NCBI GenBank assembly: GCA_016801885.1
Contig: CM028895.1
Location: 12,548,001 to 12,612,000 of the forward strand
Direction: 5' to 3'
Length of the DNA stretch: 64,000 bases
Origin: Toxotes chatareus
Lineage: Eukaryota > Chordata > Actinopteri > Toxotidae
Shown here: in pieces, positions 12,673 to 23,339 of the stretch
Layout: every line of letters begins with the position of its first letter
How positions within the stretch are numbered: position 1 is the stretch's first letter
Translations under genes and position numbers: made by a program
The notes under the pieces: generated by a model
What the model saw: only the letters and a program-made list of their open reading frames with translations
Databases searched by the model: none
What the model was told of the DNA's origin: nothing

Positions 12673-12711
12673 CTCCCATACTGTGTACATCTCAAGTACA
12701 CAGTATGGGAG
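12673..12711. repeat. 16-bp perfect inverted repeat (hairpin)
   Basis: Arm CTCCCATACTGTGTAC (12673-12688) pairs perfectly with 12696-12711 across a 7-nt spacer. It is too long and too perfect to be likely by chance in non-repetitive DNA. It may be a recent small inverted duplication or a transposon end. It lies in intron 3. Confidence 0.9.
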
Positions 12712-14149
12712 GCTTAAGACACCATTTGGGTTTATATAACTTGTAATTCGTCACAATTTGTGACATTTTATTCACAAAAATAGATGTTCAGCCAGCAATC
12801 ACGTAATACAATGTGACAAAATTTATGAATGTTAAAATTACAGGTGAGGTATCACGTGTAATTTAGGTGATGATACGAAATGATGATTTATATGATGATT
12901 GATAAATGACCGCAATTTCAAACCTACTGCTCTGACTATGTAGTGTCTATTATAGGGGGAGGTAGTAAATGAAAGAGCACAGCATTACAGATGCTCAGGG
13001 TTATGGAAAGTCTGAATATCTGCATGTCTACGGCAAATGAGCACATGCAGTCTGCTGATGAGAACCGTGTGATACGGATGAAGTTGAGATTGTTTTGTCA
13101 ACTGCTGTTTGTAATCTTGCGAACAAACTGTCAAGCTCAAAATAACTGATGAATAAAAAAAAAGTTAGGGACATATGACATAGTTAGAACCCAACTGCAC
13201 ACATGGGACAATATCAGTGACTCATCACTGACACGCAACATGTTTCTCACGATGTCCTGTTAACTCAGTGCCATGATGTCTCATCAAACCCACTTTAACA
13301 TCATCTCAACCATGTGTTCCTCCAATGTCCGTCCATCTGTCCGCCTGACTTCTGGACTTCAAACTGCGCTGACAAACTCTGACACATTTCCCCCTCTTCG
13401 CTGTCTCTCCCACCTCTCCATTCGCTGTCTTGGGTTTACTTTCCTTATCAAGAAGAAATGTCAGAGGTGTTTGGCAAACCTTTACAGCCATGACTTTCCT
13501 ATAGATGCGCTACAAAACAGCAGGAATTGCAGTTCACCTGCTGAACATCAAATAGTCTGTGAAGAGTGCTCTGCACTCTTAAACTAAAGCATTGAGAGCA
13601 CAAACCGCCGTCTGTCACCACACACTGAACTGCATGGATTTGTTGTCTTTGTCTGCAAAATTTTCAGTTCTTTAATAAAGTGGAAATGTTATTACATTAA
13701 TTTATAATGTGGGGCCAAGCCTAAGTATTCACTTACCTCCCTGACAATCTGATCATTGTTCAAATAAACCTACGCTGCTGGCAATCGGGATGCACAATCT
13801 GGATATTAGGTCTATTCACGGATAAAACAGGGTGTTAGCACTGGAAAATTACATCAAAGCTGCAGCACAAATCCAAGAGTCACTGATAACAAGGCATAAA
13901 TCAAAGTGAGGGTCACTCTTTGCCTCTTTCATACACAGAAAAATGTCAGATCTCTGAAATGAAGAAAAATAGAGTTCATCACAATCACTCTTGTCCTGTG
14001 ACCCCAAAGTAATGGCCTAAGTGTATAAAGTAATGTATTAAATTGGCACATTTACAGTTCTGGCCAATACATAAAGCCCTGCATTATGAATTCCTACTGA
14101 CCATAAATAGCACTGCCTTTTCAACGGGGGCAGATTTCCTCATGTCTTG

Positions 14150-14400
14150 ACACAGAGGAAGAGAGTGAATGAAAAGGGGGTGAGAAGGTGAAGAGAAGAA
14201 CGGAAGAGGAGCATGGGATAGAGTAGCGTGGTACTTTGCGAAACAACATGAAAAAGACTTGATTATAGGGTGAGCAGAGGGAGAGGAGGGATGAATTACA
14301 TGAAGATGAAGAGAGATGAAGAGAGTGAAGCACAGCAGGAGGGAAGAGAGATGAAGAGAGAGAGAGGGAGAGAGTCGGCATCAGAAAGGAACAGAGATGG
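14150..14400. repeat. purine-rich low-complexity tract
   Basis: The plus strand is rich in GAGAGA, GAAGAGG and GATGAAGAG runs, so the nkain2 transcript strand here is pyrimidine-rich. No coding sense. Confidence 0.65.
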
Positions 14401-14703
14401 AGACTGAGAGATTTTCATTTCTGTCACAGTATTCTTGAAGCACAGATCACACCATCATTGCCCTTATGACATACCAATGAGTTATTCTGATCCAGTATGC
14501 GAGGTACACAAAAGAGGCGAGGCTAAGCATGAAAAACATGTCGTTATGGTGCATACTCATCTTGCTCTTTGATATCTAAATAAACCATGTATTTCTGATC
14601 CTCTGTGACCCAAATCTAAACCCACAGCATCTATTTTTGCTGGGCTATCATGACGTCACATTTTAACTTTGAACCTGTTTGCGTCTCTCTGATGTTAATA
14701 GCA

Positions 14704-15463
14704 CAGTGTTAATTTGGCATCTTATTTTGATCTAGTTTTAGTCTTAATCTTACAACAAAAATGTATGAGTTTCAGTCACATTTTGGTCATTTGATTATTT
14801 AGTTTCAGTCTAGTTGTAAGCAACAAAGAGTACATTTTCATGTTTTTTTACATTTTTGTAAGCTAACAAGTCTGAGGCTTGTCAACATCTTACATATTCT
14901 TGCCTATTACATGGTTTAGTATCATCTAAAACACTACCCAAACCCTACCTAAAGCCTACGTAGGTTTAACTCGAGACAAAGAGCTAAAACGCTGGACAAC
15001 ATAAGCACAGTAATAATAGAGGACACTTTGGTTGGTTGGTTGGTTGACAGTCTAGACTAATCCTACACTCATTGCTACTGACAGTCTGCTGACTGTAAAC
15101 ACAAAAATTAGCCAGATGAAATGTTATAGTGCTCTATCTGCATCCTCAGCTGTCGATAATGCTACATTAGCTTGTAACTTGTCTGTTTTCATGTTTTGTT
15201 CCAGCTGTTTTTATTTTGGCGGTTTTGATTGTGGCTGCATCTAGAACCAGTTCTCTGACTGGCAGTGACAAAACATTACTGAAATAAAACGGCTGATTTC
15301 AAAGTATCGCTCATTTGCTATTTGTTTCTGAACTTGCCATAAATTTTAAAGAGGTTATCGTTTCCAGAGATTATTTTTTATTCAGTTTTAGTCCTATTTT
15401 TGTTGTGAAAGAAAAAGGTTGTCAATTATTCGTCACAGTTTTCACTGATAAAATTAATGCTGC
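14704..15463 (+). mobile_element. non-autonomous DNA-transposon-like element, copy A
   Basis: About 760 bp, bounded by CAGTGTTAATTTGGC on the left and AAAATTAATGCTG on the right, which form an imperfect terminal inverted repeat. Internal blocks such as CTAGTTTTAGTCTTAATCTT on the left, and TTATTCGTCACAGTTTTCAC near the right end, match element B at 17740-18490 in reverse-complement orientation. No long open frame, so it would depend on transposase supplied elsewhere. A short GGTT tandem repeat (15030-15046) lies inside. It sits in intron 3, about 2.1 kb downstream of exon 3 in the transcript. Confidence 0.6.
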
Positions 15464-17544
15464 AATTTTAAAATAGTACCTTTTGTTATGCTAGCCAAAA
15501 TGAAAAAAGACACTATATTAACATAGCATTTAATTTGACACTTTGCTGTGTAACTCTGGTTTTTATATTTTCTATTTCTCGGTTTCTGAACTGAGTGGCA
15601 ACAATCATAGCCATAATTGTTTTACATGTGGTCCAGTGTAATAACAGCCCTCAGGTCAGTAAACAAGCCCTGGAACGGCAGGTGATGGATTCATATCTCA
15701 TACAACAGCTGGTGAATCTGGGAAGGGGGGGAGTAGCAGGCATTTGTGGCTCCCCTCTCTCTCAGTAACTGGGTCAAGGTTGATATGCTCTTGAGCGAGG
15801 CACACGCAAACTGTTCTGGTCATAAAAACAAGCTGTTCAGCGTCTGCTTTGAGCGTGCTTCTCTCTGATTGGTCAGCAGGTAATTGATAAAGGTGTCGCT
15901 AATTAAGTGGCTGCTTCACCCTCGTTAGAAACCAGATGTGTTGATTTTGGTCAGGAAAGCTGAGGCCTTTAAAAAAAGGCTTCTTCTAATAAAATGAGGA
16001 GAAATATTAGACTCATACAGTTTTATAATAGAATATAAATTCTAAATGTGGTGATATAATTCATTTCATTCTTTTTAATTAACCTATGACCAGTTATTAT
16101 GCTGCTTTCCCAGATGTTCACGATCTGTTCTCTAGCTTTCCAAAATGGCGGGCAGGCCTGTATTTTCAGTGTGATACAGGATTAAGACTTGGTTTTAGGG
16201 TTCAGGTTAGAATTGGCTTTTGGTTAGGGTTAGCGTTAGGCTTTATGCCAATGCGTGTCCTCACAAAGATATAAGTATAGGTGTGTGTGTGTGTCTGTGC
16301 AAAGGGCAGGCAGACAGGGGATGAGTGTACTGAACAGTAAGTGAGTACTGGAGGAGACAGGGAGACTAGCTGAAGATTATGTGCCAATTACGTTTCAGTC
16401 CAAACTAGCACTAATTAAGATTGAAAAGCTGGGAATACCAATAAGATGAGGATTAGGAGCGATGATATGTGGTGCTATAGCTGCAATTTGGCGTGATCTA
16501 TCAAATGGATAGCAGACATGTTACATAACTGTCCAATAGAACAAGTAATTTACAGCAAATTGTGATGGGAAAACTACAGTTTTTTTCAACACCACACCAC
16601 AGAGTGTAATCAGCCCCAATCAGCACTCCCATCAACTGATTTCTTCTGTTTATGGAAGCGCTGATTGGCCCTAATTAATTTTCCAAGTTTATAATCTGTA
16701 TTTAAAATCGACAAATTTTACTGCAGAAAGGCCAAACTTCAGTAGAGACGCTAACAACCACTGCTTTTATGTCTGTATCGGTATATAACTACAATGCAAA
16801 GAACTGACTTGCTATCACACATCATTGTAAATCAGGTGCTGAGAATTTGCACCAAGCCATTTCATGGATCATCCAGGTATCTGGTGGCAAAAAAAGTGTA
16901 AATGGAAACAACAAGAAACCAAAGGATTTGTTTTCACATTCAAGCCAGATGTTAGAAAGTTATAAATGAGTATCCTTCCAAGCTGTGTAAAAAAAAAAAA
17001 TCAACAAAAATTATTCAAACAGCAGTTTATAGTGCATTTAATTTTTGGGGGACTATCTTCAGCTGCAGATTAATACTCATTGGGCTTGCTAGTCAATATT
17101 AATGGCAGCAGGACAGTGTATGTGGGATTGACTTAAAAAAAAGTACAGTTCCCATTTTCATGGTGATGAGGGAACACGTCACTCGGTTAAACAGTGTGGC
17201 TCATTCAAGTGTTTTCAACAGTTTTTGGATAACAACGGGAGTCAGGAACAGAGGAGTAAGCTAATCCAGGCTTTAGTTACACAGCCAATACTTGTTAGTA
17301 GGATCAATTCATTTCTGGTTTTGGTCTTGTTATGGGATTTGTAGGCTATAAGGAAAATACAGAACATTGCCAGCCTTATTCGTGCATCTGGATTTTGACA
17401 TGAGACACTTGACATACAAGCATAAGTGTGGACCTTAGAGATCCACGTGAACTCCAGAAATCCTGCCAGTGGTTGTTACTCTGAACATGTACAGCAGAAG
17501 ACTTGACAAGGATGCAGAAATAGTACAAGAAAATGTTTTCTTAC

Positions 17545-17625
17545 TCTGGACAGATCCCCGACCTCCAGGTAAAAACAGATGATGAAAACATTCCAGGTCA
17601 TCCACACTACAAGCCAGGCTGCGTA
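17545..17625 (-). CDS. nkain2: NKAIN2 exon 3: TM3
   Basis: An 81-bp internal exon of 27 codons, residues 65-91. On the minus strand the acceptor is CTCTCGGCAG and the donor is GTAAGAAA, both phase 0. It encodes YAAWLVVWMTWNVFIICFYL followed by EVGDLSR, matching the family TM3 pattern YAxWxVxWxTWNVFxICFYLE and the following GDLSK-type turn. It joins RPRYVTG at the end of exon 2 to DSDLVLTF at the start of exon 4 without any gap relative to human NKAIN2 as I recall it. The exon is short and reads only in the correct frame, so frame scanning from ATG alone misses it. Copies of one transposon-like element lie on both sides in opposite orientation (17740-18490 and 14704-15463). Confidence 0.96.
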
Positions 17626-18800
17626 CTGCCGAGAGACAGAGAGAGAGAAAAAGGAAAGTCAGAGGCAGACAAGATCTGGCAGGCTGTTTCTGGGAAATTA
17701 AAAAATCATGTTCATGTCTTGCATTCAGAGAAAGGAAGACTGTGTTAATTTTGTTAATGAAAATGTTTGTTGACAACCTGTTTGTCACAACAAACACCAG
17801 CCTAAAACTAAATAGAAAGTAACCTTTGAAAACAAGAACTTGATGAAATATATTACATTTTTCGTCAATGAATTAAAAACTAAACAATGTGAAAAACAAA
17901 TGAATGGACAAGTTTTACTGCAAAGTCTTATTCAACAACCTGAATCTGTGGAATCTCACACTGTAGCTCCTGATTAGTACAGTTCCTCTGCTGTCCGTCT
18001 ATTTAAATCATCCTCTACATGTTCACTAAAGATCCCAGTATTGATGTTATCCAACAACATAAGGTCTCCTCTTGAACTAAAGAAAATGAACAGTAGTTCA
18101 GTGAACAGGTGAGTGAATTCAGCATCTGAATGACTCACTGCTCTGCAGTGAACAGCACAGGTAGCTGCAGTAATGCCAGGTTAGCAAGGACGACAGTAAT
18201 AGATTAGATTAGAGAGAGCAGTTCTGTTCAAACAAACCGAGTGTGGAAATGCTGTCTGGATTTACTGAGGTGAGTCAGTCTGTACTACTGCAGAGCAGAG
18301 TGACATGGACACCTTACGAGAGACACCTGTAACCATGGTAATGGTAGACAAATATGGCGACAAATGTAGTCTCAACATGCACTGAAGACATAAAAATTAA
18401 AAATGCATAATGAAAATGAGACAAACATGACTTAAACTGAAGAACTAAAATTTGACTAAAGCTGAAAACAAGCTGCCAACATTAACAGTGGAGCAAGATG
18501 GAGAGAAAGGACAGAGGGAGGCTTCACTTTTGAAGTTGTTAAGAGAAACAAAAACAAAGCAGCAAAGAAAGCAACCAATCACCTGAATCAAACCAGACAG
18601 GGAGAGAAAATGGATAGCACGGCTACAAGAGTGTGTGTGTGTAAAAAGGCAGGGAAGAATGAATGACTGATGGAAGGAAGGAAGGAGGGAAGGCAGAATT
18701 TATAAGCTTCGATCAAACTTTCATTCCCTTTCATTATCTGAATCTTCTCACTGAATATTCAGAGTGTGTGTGCGTGTGTGTGTTCAAGAGTTCAACGCAC
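17626..18800 (-). other. nkain2: nkain2 intron 2 (1.2 kb)
   Basis: A short intron between exon 2 (donor read GTGCGT on the minus strand, at 18800-18795) and exon 3 (acceptor CTCTCGGCAG). About 64% of it, 17740-18490, is a transposon-like element. The remainder has a GGAA tetranucleotide patch near 18672-18690 and a GTGTGTGT patch near 18767-18782. The donor GTGCGT departs from the GTAAGT consensus used by exons 1 and 4. Confidence 0.9.
17740..18490 (-). mobile_element. non-autonomous DNA-transposon-like element, copy B
   Basis: About 751 bp, bounded by CTGTGTTAATTTTGTTAATG on the left and ACATTAACAGTG on the right. The outer ends are imperfect inverted repeats of each other. The reverse complement of the right end, CACTGTTAATGTTGGC, matches the left end of element A. 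The left end matches the reverse complement of the right end of A, including the shared TTGACAACC block. It has no transposase frame. It begins 115 bp upstream of the exon 3 acceptor and makes up most of intron 2. Confidence 0.6.
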
Positions 18801-18938
18801 CCCAGTGACATATCTTGGCCTGAACTGAATCGTGCCGAACAGGCCCAGGATGACGACAATGATGTGGAGGAAGTTGGTCAGGATGGGAGCCCACTGGTAG
18901 CCCAGGAAATCTATCACTTGACGCTCCAACACACTGAC
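18801..18938 (-). CDS. nkain2: NKAIN2 exon 2: TM2 and flanks
   Basis: A 138-bp internal exon of 46 codons, residues 19-64, phase 0 at both ends. The acceptor is CTCTCAG preceded by an unusually long pyrimidine tract; the donor is GTGCGT. It encodes VSVLERQVIDFLGYQWAPIL, then TNFLHIIVVILGLFGTIQ, then FRPRYVTG. LERQ, DFLGYQWAPIL and the ILGLFGT-QYRPRY pattern are the most conserved part of the NKAIN family. RYVTG, rather than RYIVV or RYLIL, points to NKAIN2. TM2 covers about residues 35-55. Family knowledge: NKAINs are four-pass neuronal membrane proteins that associate with Na,K-ATPase beta1. The plus-strand open frame over this exon is a shadow. Confidence 0.97.
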
Positions 18939-18985
18939 CTGAGAGGAGGAGGAGGGGAGGAGGGGGAGGAGAGAAGAGAGGAGTT
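18939..18985 (-). promoter_or_regulatory. nkain2: exon 2 acceptor with very long polypyrimidine tract
   Basis: On the plus strand 18941-18983 is 43 consecutive purines, so the transcript carries 43 uninterrupted pyrimidines ending in the CAG acceptor of exon 2. This is a strong U2AF/PTB-type landing site. That it affects splicing is inference. Confidence 0.7.
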
Positions 18986-19123
18986 TAGTGGCAAAAAATC
19001 AACAATATGTGTTTTCTATGAAATATTTGACAGTTGTGGGTTGTCACTGCAAAGAACATGCAGGAGAAATAGAAAAGAACAGAGGTGAAAAATGCTGTGA
19101 AGAGTAAACCCATCAGTGTGACA

Positions 19124-19126
<3 letters not shown>

Positions 19127-19156
<30 letters not shown>
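19127..19156. repeat. (TC)15 microsatellite
   Basis: Uninterrupted TC dinucleotides in intron 1, about 190 bp upstream of exon 2 in the transcript. The RNA strand is GA-repeat. Confidence 0.95.
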
Positions 19157-19158
<2 letters not shown>

Positions 19159-22100
19159 TGGGCTTGGATTGACGTTTTTGATGAAAATGAAAATCTCAGT
19201 TGAGAACAATGGTACTAAAGCTAAATTTAATATATTTATTTTTAAATCAGCTTATCAGTGGAGTGAAGCACATGAGACCATTATAATTTCTCTAGCTGAG
19301 GACAACCCTGTTCACAACAAATTCCAATTATCGTATCTTGAGCCCATTTAGGATCTTCAGGAAACCTAGGGTTAGTTAGAATTTAAATGATGGCCATGTC
19401 TGTTCTACAACAACAGACTTACTCAAGAGTACATTTGGTTAAAGACAATTTATTTATGAATAGCGGCCAGTTATCAGTTATCTATGCATTTGTGTTATTT
19501 TCCCAGGGTTGTGAATGTGTGTGTGTGTGTGTGTCATTCAGTCTGAATGCACAAGCATCACGGTCATCAAATGTGCGCTGCTGACCACAACTTCAGACCT
19601 TGTTTACTGACATCTTTCCCACATATCTAAACGCAGATGCCACTTTCGTCACTGTTCGGTCTTTGTGACTGAAGCCCCTGCCATCTGTGCCCCAACAATG
19701 AACCCTCTTTGAAAGTCACTTAGATCTTTCCCTCTTTCTAACTCAATACAAAATCAGCATAAACTGGGCCTGCTCAGCATTTCTATACGTGCCAAAGAAC
19801 GTGATTGAATGTTAATTGCTTAATTCTATCATGCAGTGCACCTGTGTGGAAGCATATGCATTCGCTATGTTTCTCCTCTCATTTATTCAGGTTTTCCCTT
19901 TAATTTATCCCCTGTCTGTGGTTAATGAAGTCAGCACAGCCTATGATATGGCACTGCTAAATATATTAACACATGCGTTCAGCATGAGAGAGAGAAGGAC
20001 AAAGAGAATGCAAGAGACAAAGAAAATGGTACATTAAAAAAGAAAGAAAGAAAGAAGGTCACTGATTCCATTATTAGCGTCATTTAGAAAAGAGACTGAC
20101 ATTTACTGGTGTATACTATCAGCTAGCGGCGTTTAAAGACCAACAGATAACATCTCAAATCAAGGGCTTTAATTTCTGTTACACTCTCTCTATTCACAAT
20201 CACACACAGACACACACACACAAACTTCTGGATGGCTGAGTTTAGGGTGCCCTAATGTGAGACCATATGGCAACACTACAGCCTTCCACAGCCAGATAGC
20301 AGGTACACACATACACAGGCACACACATAAACTGGAACCTTGTATAAACTACACCTATCCGACATTAGTTTTAAATATGAGAATGTTTATTGGATGTGAG
20401 ATTTACAAGAACAGGAAGCTGTGTGAAAGAGAGTGTGGTGTGCTGACATGTGTGCATCCACCCGTGTGTGTGTGTGTGTTTTTCATGTCAGGGCAAGTCT
20501 GCTGTGCTTGCACTTGACAGCACCTGCTGTTATTGGACACACTGGGCTCAGCTGGCACCACAATGTGTGAGTGTGTGTGTGTGAGTATGAGAGAGAGACA
20601 TTGTGTTTCTTTGTCTTTGACAGGATCCATCTCTGTGCGTTCTTTGTGTATCAGCTTCATTTTATTATGTAAAAGTGTGTCCTCCCATTGACAATTATAT
20701 TGTGCTGCAATTGTGCCTCTCTCACAAACACACATACACATACAGAGGCCATTATAAGAAGTCAGAGGCCTCCCAGCCCATTACTGAGGCCCCTGGGGGC
20801 CCCTCTTTCATCGCCAATAATATAAACAGCCTTCACTCCAGCTGGGACACACACACATTCCCCCAAAAAACACACGATAAATCACACAAACACAAGAGAA
20901 GGAGAGAAAATTTGATACCAGGGATAAAAAATTGGTTTGTACACCATAGGCAACAACAATATTGATCTGTCCCGGTCATTACAATACATATCCTCAATGG
21001 TCAGAGAATAAAAACTAGTGTTTTTTTTTTGCTGGTGTCTATTGTTCTAACCTGGGTTAATATGGAAGCCAATAAAGGGCAATATTCAAAAGCAGACCAT
21101 CTGTTCCTTCACACCACACCCAGCTTTTGATGTGAAATTCTCATTACATGGCTCAGCTGCAAAACAACTAACTTCAGCTGCCTCAGTACATCACTCTTTG
21201 TAATTAAGTCACTGAGTTGTCCTGACATACAAAAGACAAAGCACGCGCACAGCCCCCACTGCCGTAATCCCAGCACCCTTTGCATGTGTCAAATGACAGA
21301 AGCTCAGAATAAGGTGTGAAATCGCCCGGCCTTTCAACAGCTATGACTCTAGGGGGAGAGAAATGGAGAGATGCGCACAGAGCATAGTCACTAGAAGCTA
21401 TGTGCAGCTGATGAAAGCTTGAGCGTTGTACAGGTGGAGCTTCAAGCTGGCTGGCCGGGTCCTTTGGGATCTGCTGCGACAGGCTTTGATGCTGCCGACA
21501 GAGATGTTCATTTCAGTTGCGCTTCTTAAAGCACAAGGGCAGAGGGATGTTTACATTCAGCCTGTCTAACTTGGTATGTATTGTACTGTGCATCCACCTG
21601 TGCACACTGCACATTAATCTCTTAATATGTGTTGATTTTTCAGAGTGCTTTTTGTCCATCATAAAGCTGACAAGGCCATATATAGCTACACAAATACTGA
21701 AGTTCATGGTGAATGGCTTTAAAGCATCTATGAATCCATGTACTGTACAGTGTGTGTGCTTCATAAAACACAGAAAACAAGTTGGTACGCAGCCTTCTGT
21801 CAATCTGTCTAATGTCAGCACAGAATCCCTCATGGAACAAGAATATTTATTCCTCCTACTGCTTTGTTAGCTTAGACTGATGCTCATGCTCTTGTTAGCA
21901 TGAGTTTCCCAAATGCAGCGGTTAGCTGAGGGACTGACTAAAGAGCTACAGTGCATCCATCACTTTCCCGTTGTTCATTCTCACAGCCTCTCCCATGTTT
22001 AATGTGACAAAAAAATGGTTTTGTATTGTAGTGGCACTAAATAAAGAGGGAAAAAAAATCACTTAACACTTAAGGTTTTGGCTAGTGCTGAACAATTATC

Positions 22101-23339
22101 TACTTTTCTACAAAAAAAGCAATTTTCTACTCCCATGAGCTTGGATTTTGCTTACATAAAGTAATTAACAATGTCTTAACAAGCTGTAGTTGGTGAAAGG
22201 TTTAGTCTTTCTTTAGCTTTTCAGCAGCTCCACTGACACGTCACTACCACATTTACCCAGCTGTTGCTAATTAAAGCTTATTCTATGAGTTGACAAACAT
22301 GAAACTTTCAGCTGGTAACAGCAGCAGAGTGGTGATCTTGCTTCATTCAAGTTTCAGACAGCTAACTAGCAAGGAGATCAATAGCTGTCGGGTATAAATA
22401 AGGGATAACTGGTGGGTATAGTGATCAAAATAAATTATTAAGCACATTGTATTGGTTTAAGCTAATTACCTTAAAAGAGCTGAAACAACACCTCCTGACT
22501 TCAGGGCTATGTTAGCTAATGGTAGCTTAAGCATCTACAGAGCAAAGCTGAGTAGTGCACACTTGTCCAAAAATGGAAGTCTGTCTATCATTGTTACCCT
22601 AACTGGATAACCATAGCTGTTATTGATAAATATTGATAAATAAACACCACTTTTGATTTTCATAATGTTTAAATATTATTCACTAATGTTGAGTATACCT
22701 CTGATATAGTACCACTGTAATCGCTTAATAAATGTGAGCTAAAGTGATCAATTCTTCAAACTAGCCAGGTCTACTTAGATGTTAAACTTTTTCTGAATGT
22801 TTGAACCTTGGAAGGACTTCAAAAACCAAACAACTGCATTATTACATGTACATCACGGCATCAAGGCGAGAGGGTAAAGCACTGGAGCTCGGCAAAAGCA
22901 AGATTTTCAGGGGGTGTTAAATAGCTCTTTAAAAATGCAAAGAGAGACAGAAATTGGTTATTTATAGTGGTAGATGCAGGATTTCAAAGAAATTTAAAAA
23001 TACCTGTGCATGTGTGTGTGCGCTTACATTTCTGTACACCATGAGCAAACACATTCTGCCACAGGCACACAAATGCACACACACCACAGACATGCGGCTG
23101 AAGCGATAAAGAAAGCCACTCGCTCTCAAACACTTAGGGAATAGACTGGCAGCAGAAAGATGAGGGTGATGGGAGGGCCAGTAGAGAGGAGCCGAGGAGA
23201 AAAATCTTCAGTGGGTTTGGAAAAGATTTTGGTCTATTTGATAATGAAAGATAGAATGATATCAAAGAATTATTATTGCTCCAGACAGGGAGACAGCTGC
23301 ACTGTGTGACCATTACGAGACACTGCAGAGCGATAAAAG

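Larger units (their letters stand above)
3623..17544 (-). other. nkain2: nkain2 intron 3 (13.9 kb)
   Basis: Non-coding. It runs from the exon 3 donor (GTAAGA, on the minus strand just below 17545) to the exon 4 acceptor just above 3622. It holds several interspersed repeats, listed separately, at about 4290-4530, 6465-6715, 7780-8165, 9560-9960 and 14704-15463. It also has a pyrimidine-rich tract at about 5570-5960, a GGAT minisatellite at 8456-8509, two short perfect inverted repeats near 12.1 and 12.7 kb, and a purine-rich tract at about 14150-14400. I see no further nkain2 exon and no nested gene. Open frames in this region are short, unspliced and often low in complexity. Confidence 0.85.

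Noticed and set aside
17435..17797. 120-codon minus-strand frame over exon 3
   Set aside because: It reads exon 3 in the wrong frame. The correct frame is confirmed by the splice sites and by the NKAIN TM3 pattern.
18663..19088. 141-codon plus-strand frame over exon 2
   Set aside because: Antisense shadow of the true minus-strand exon 2, extended through GA-rich low-complexity DNA.
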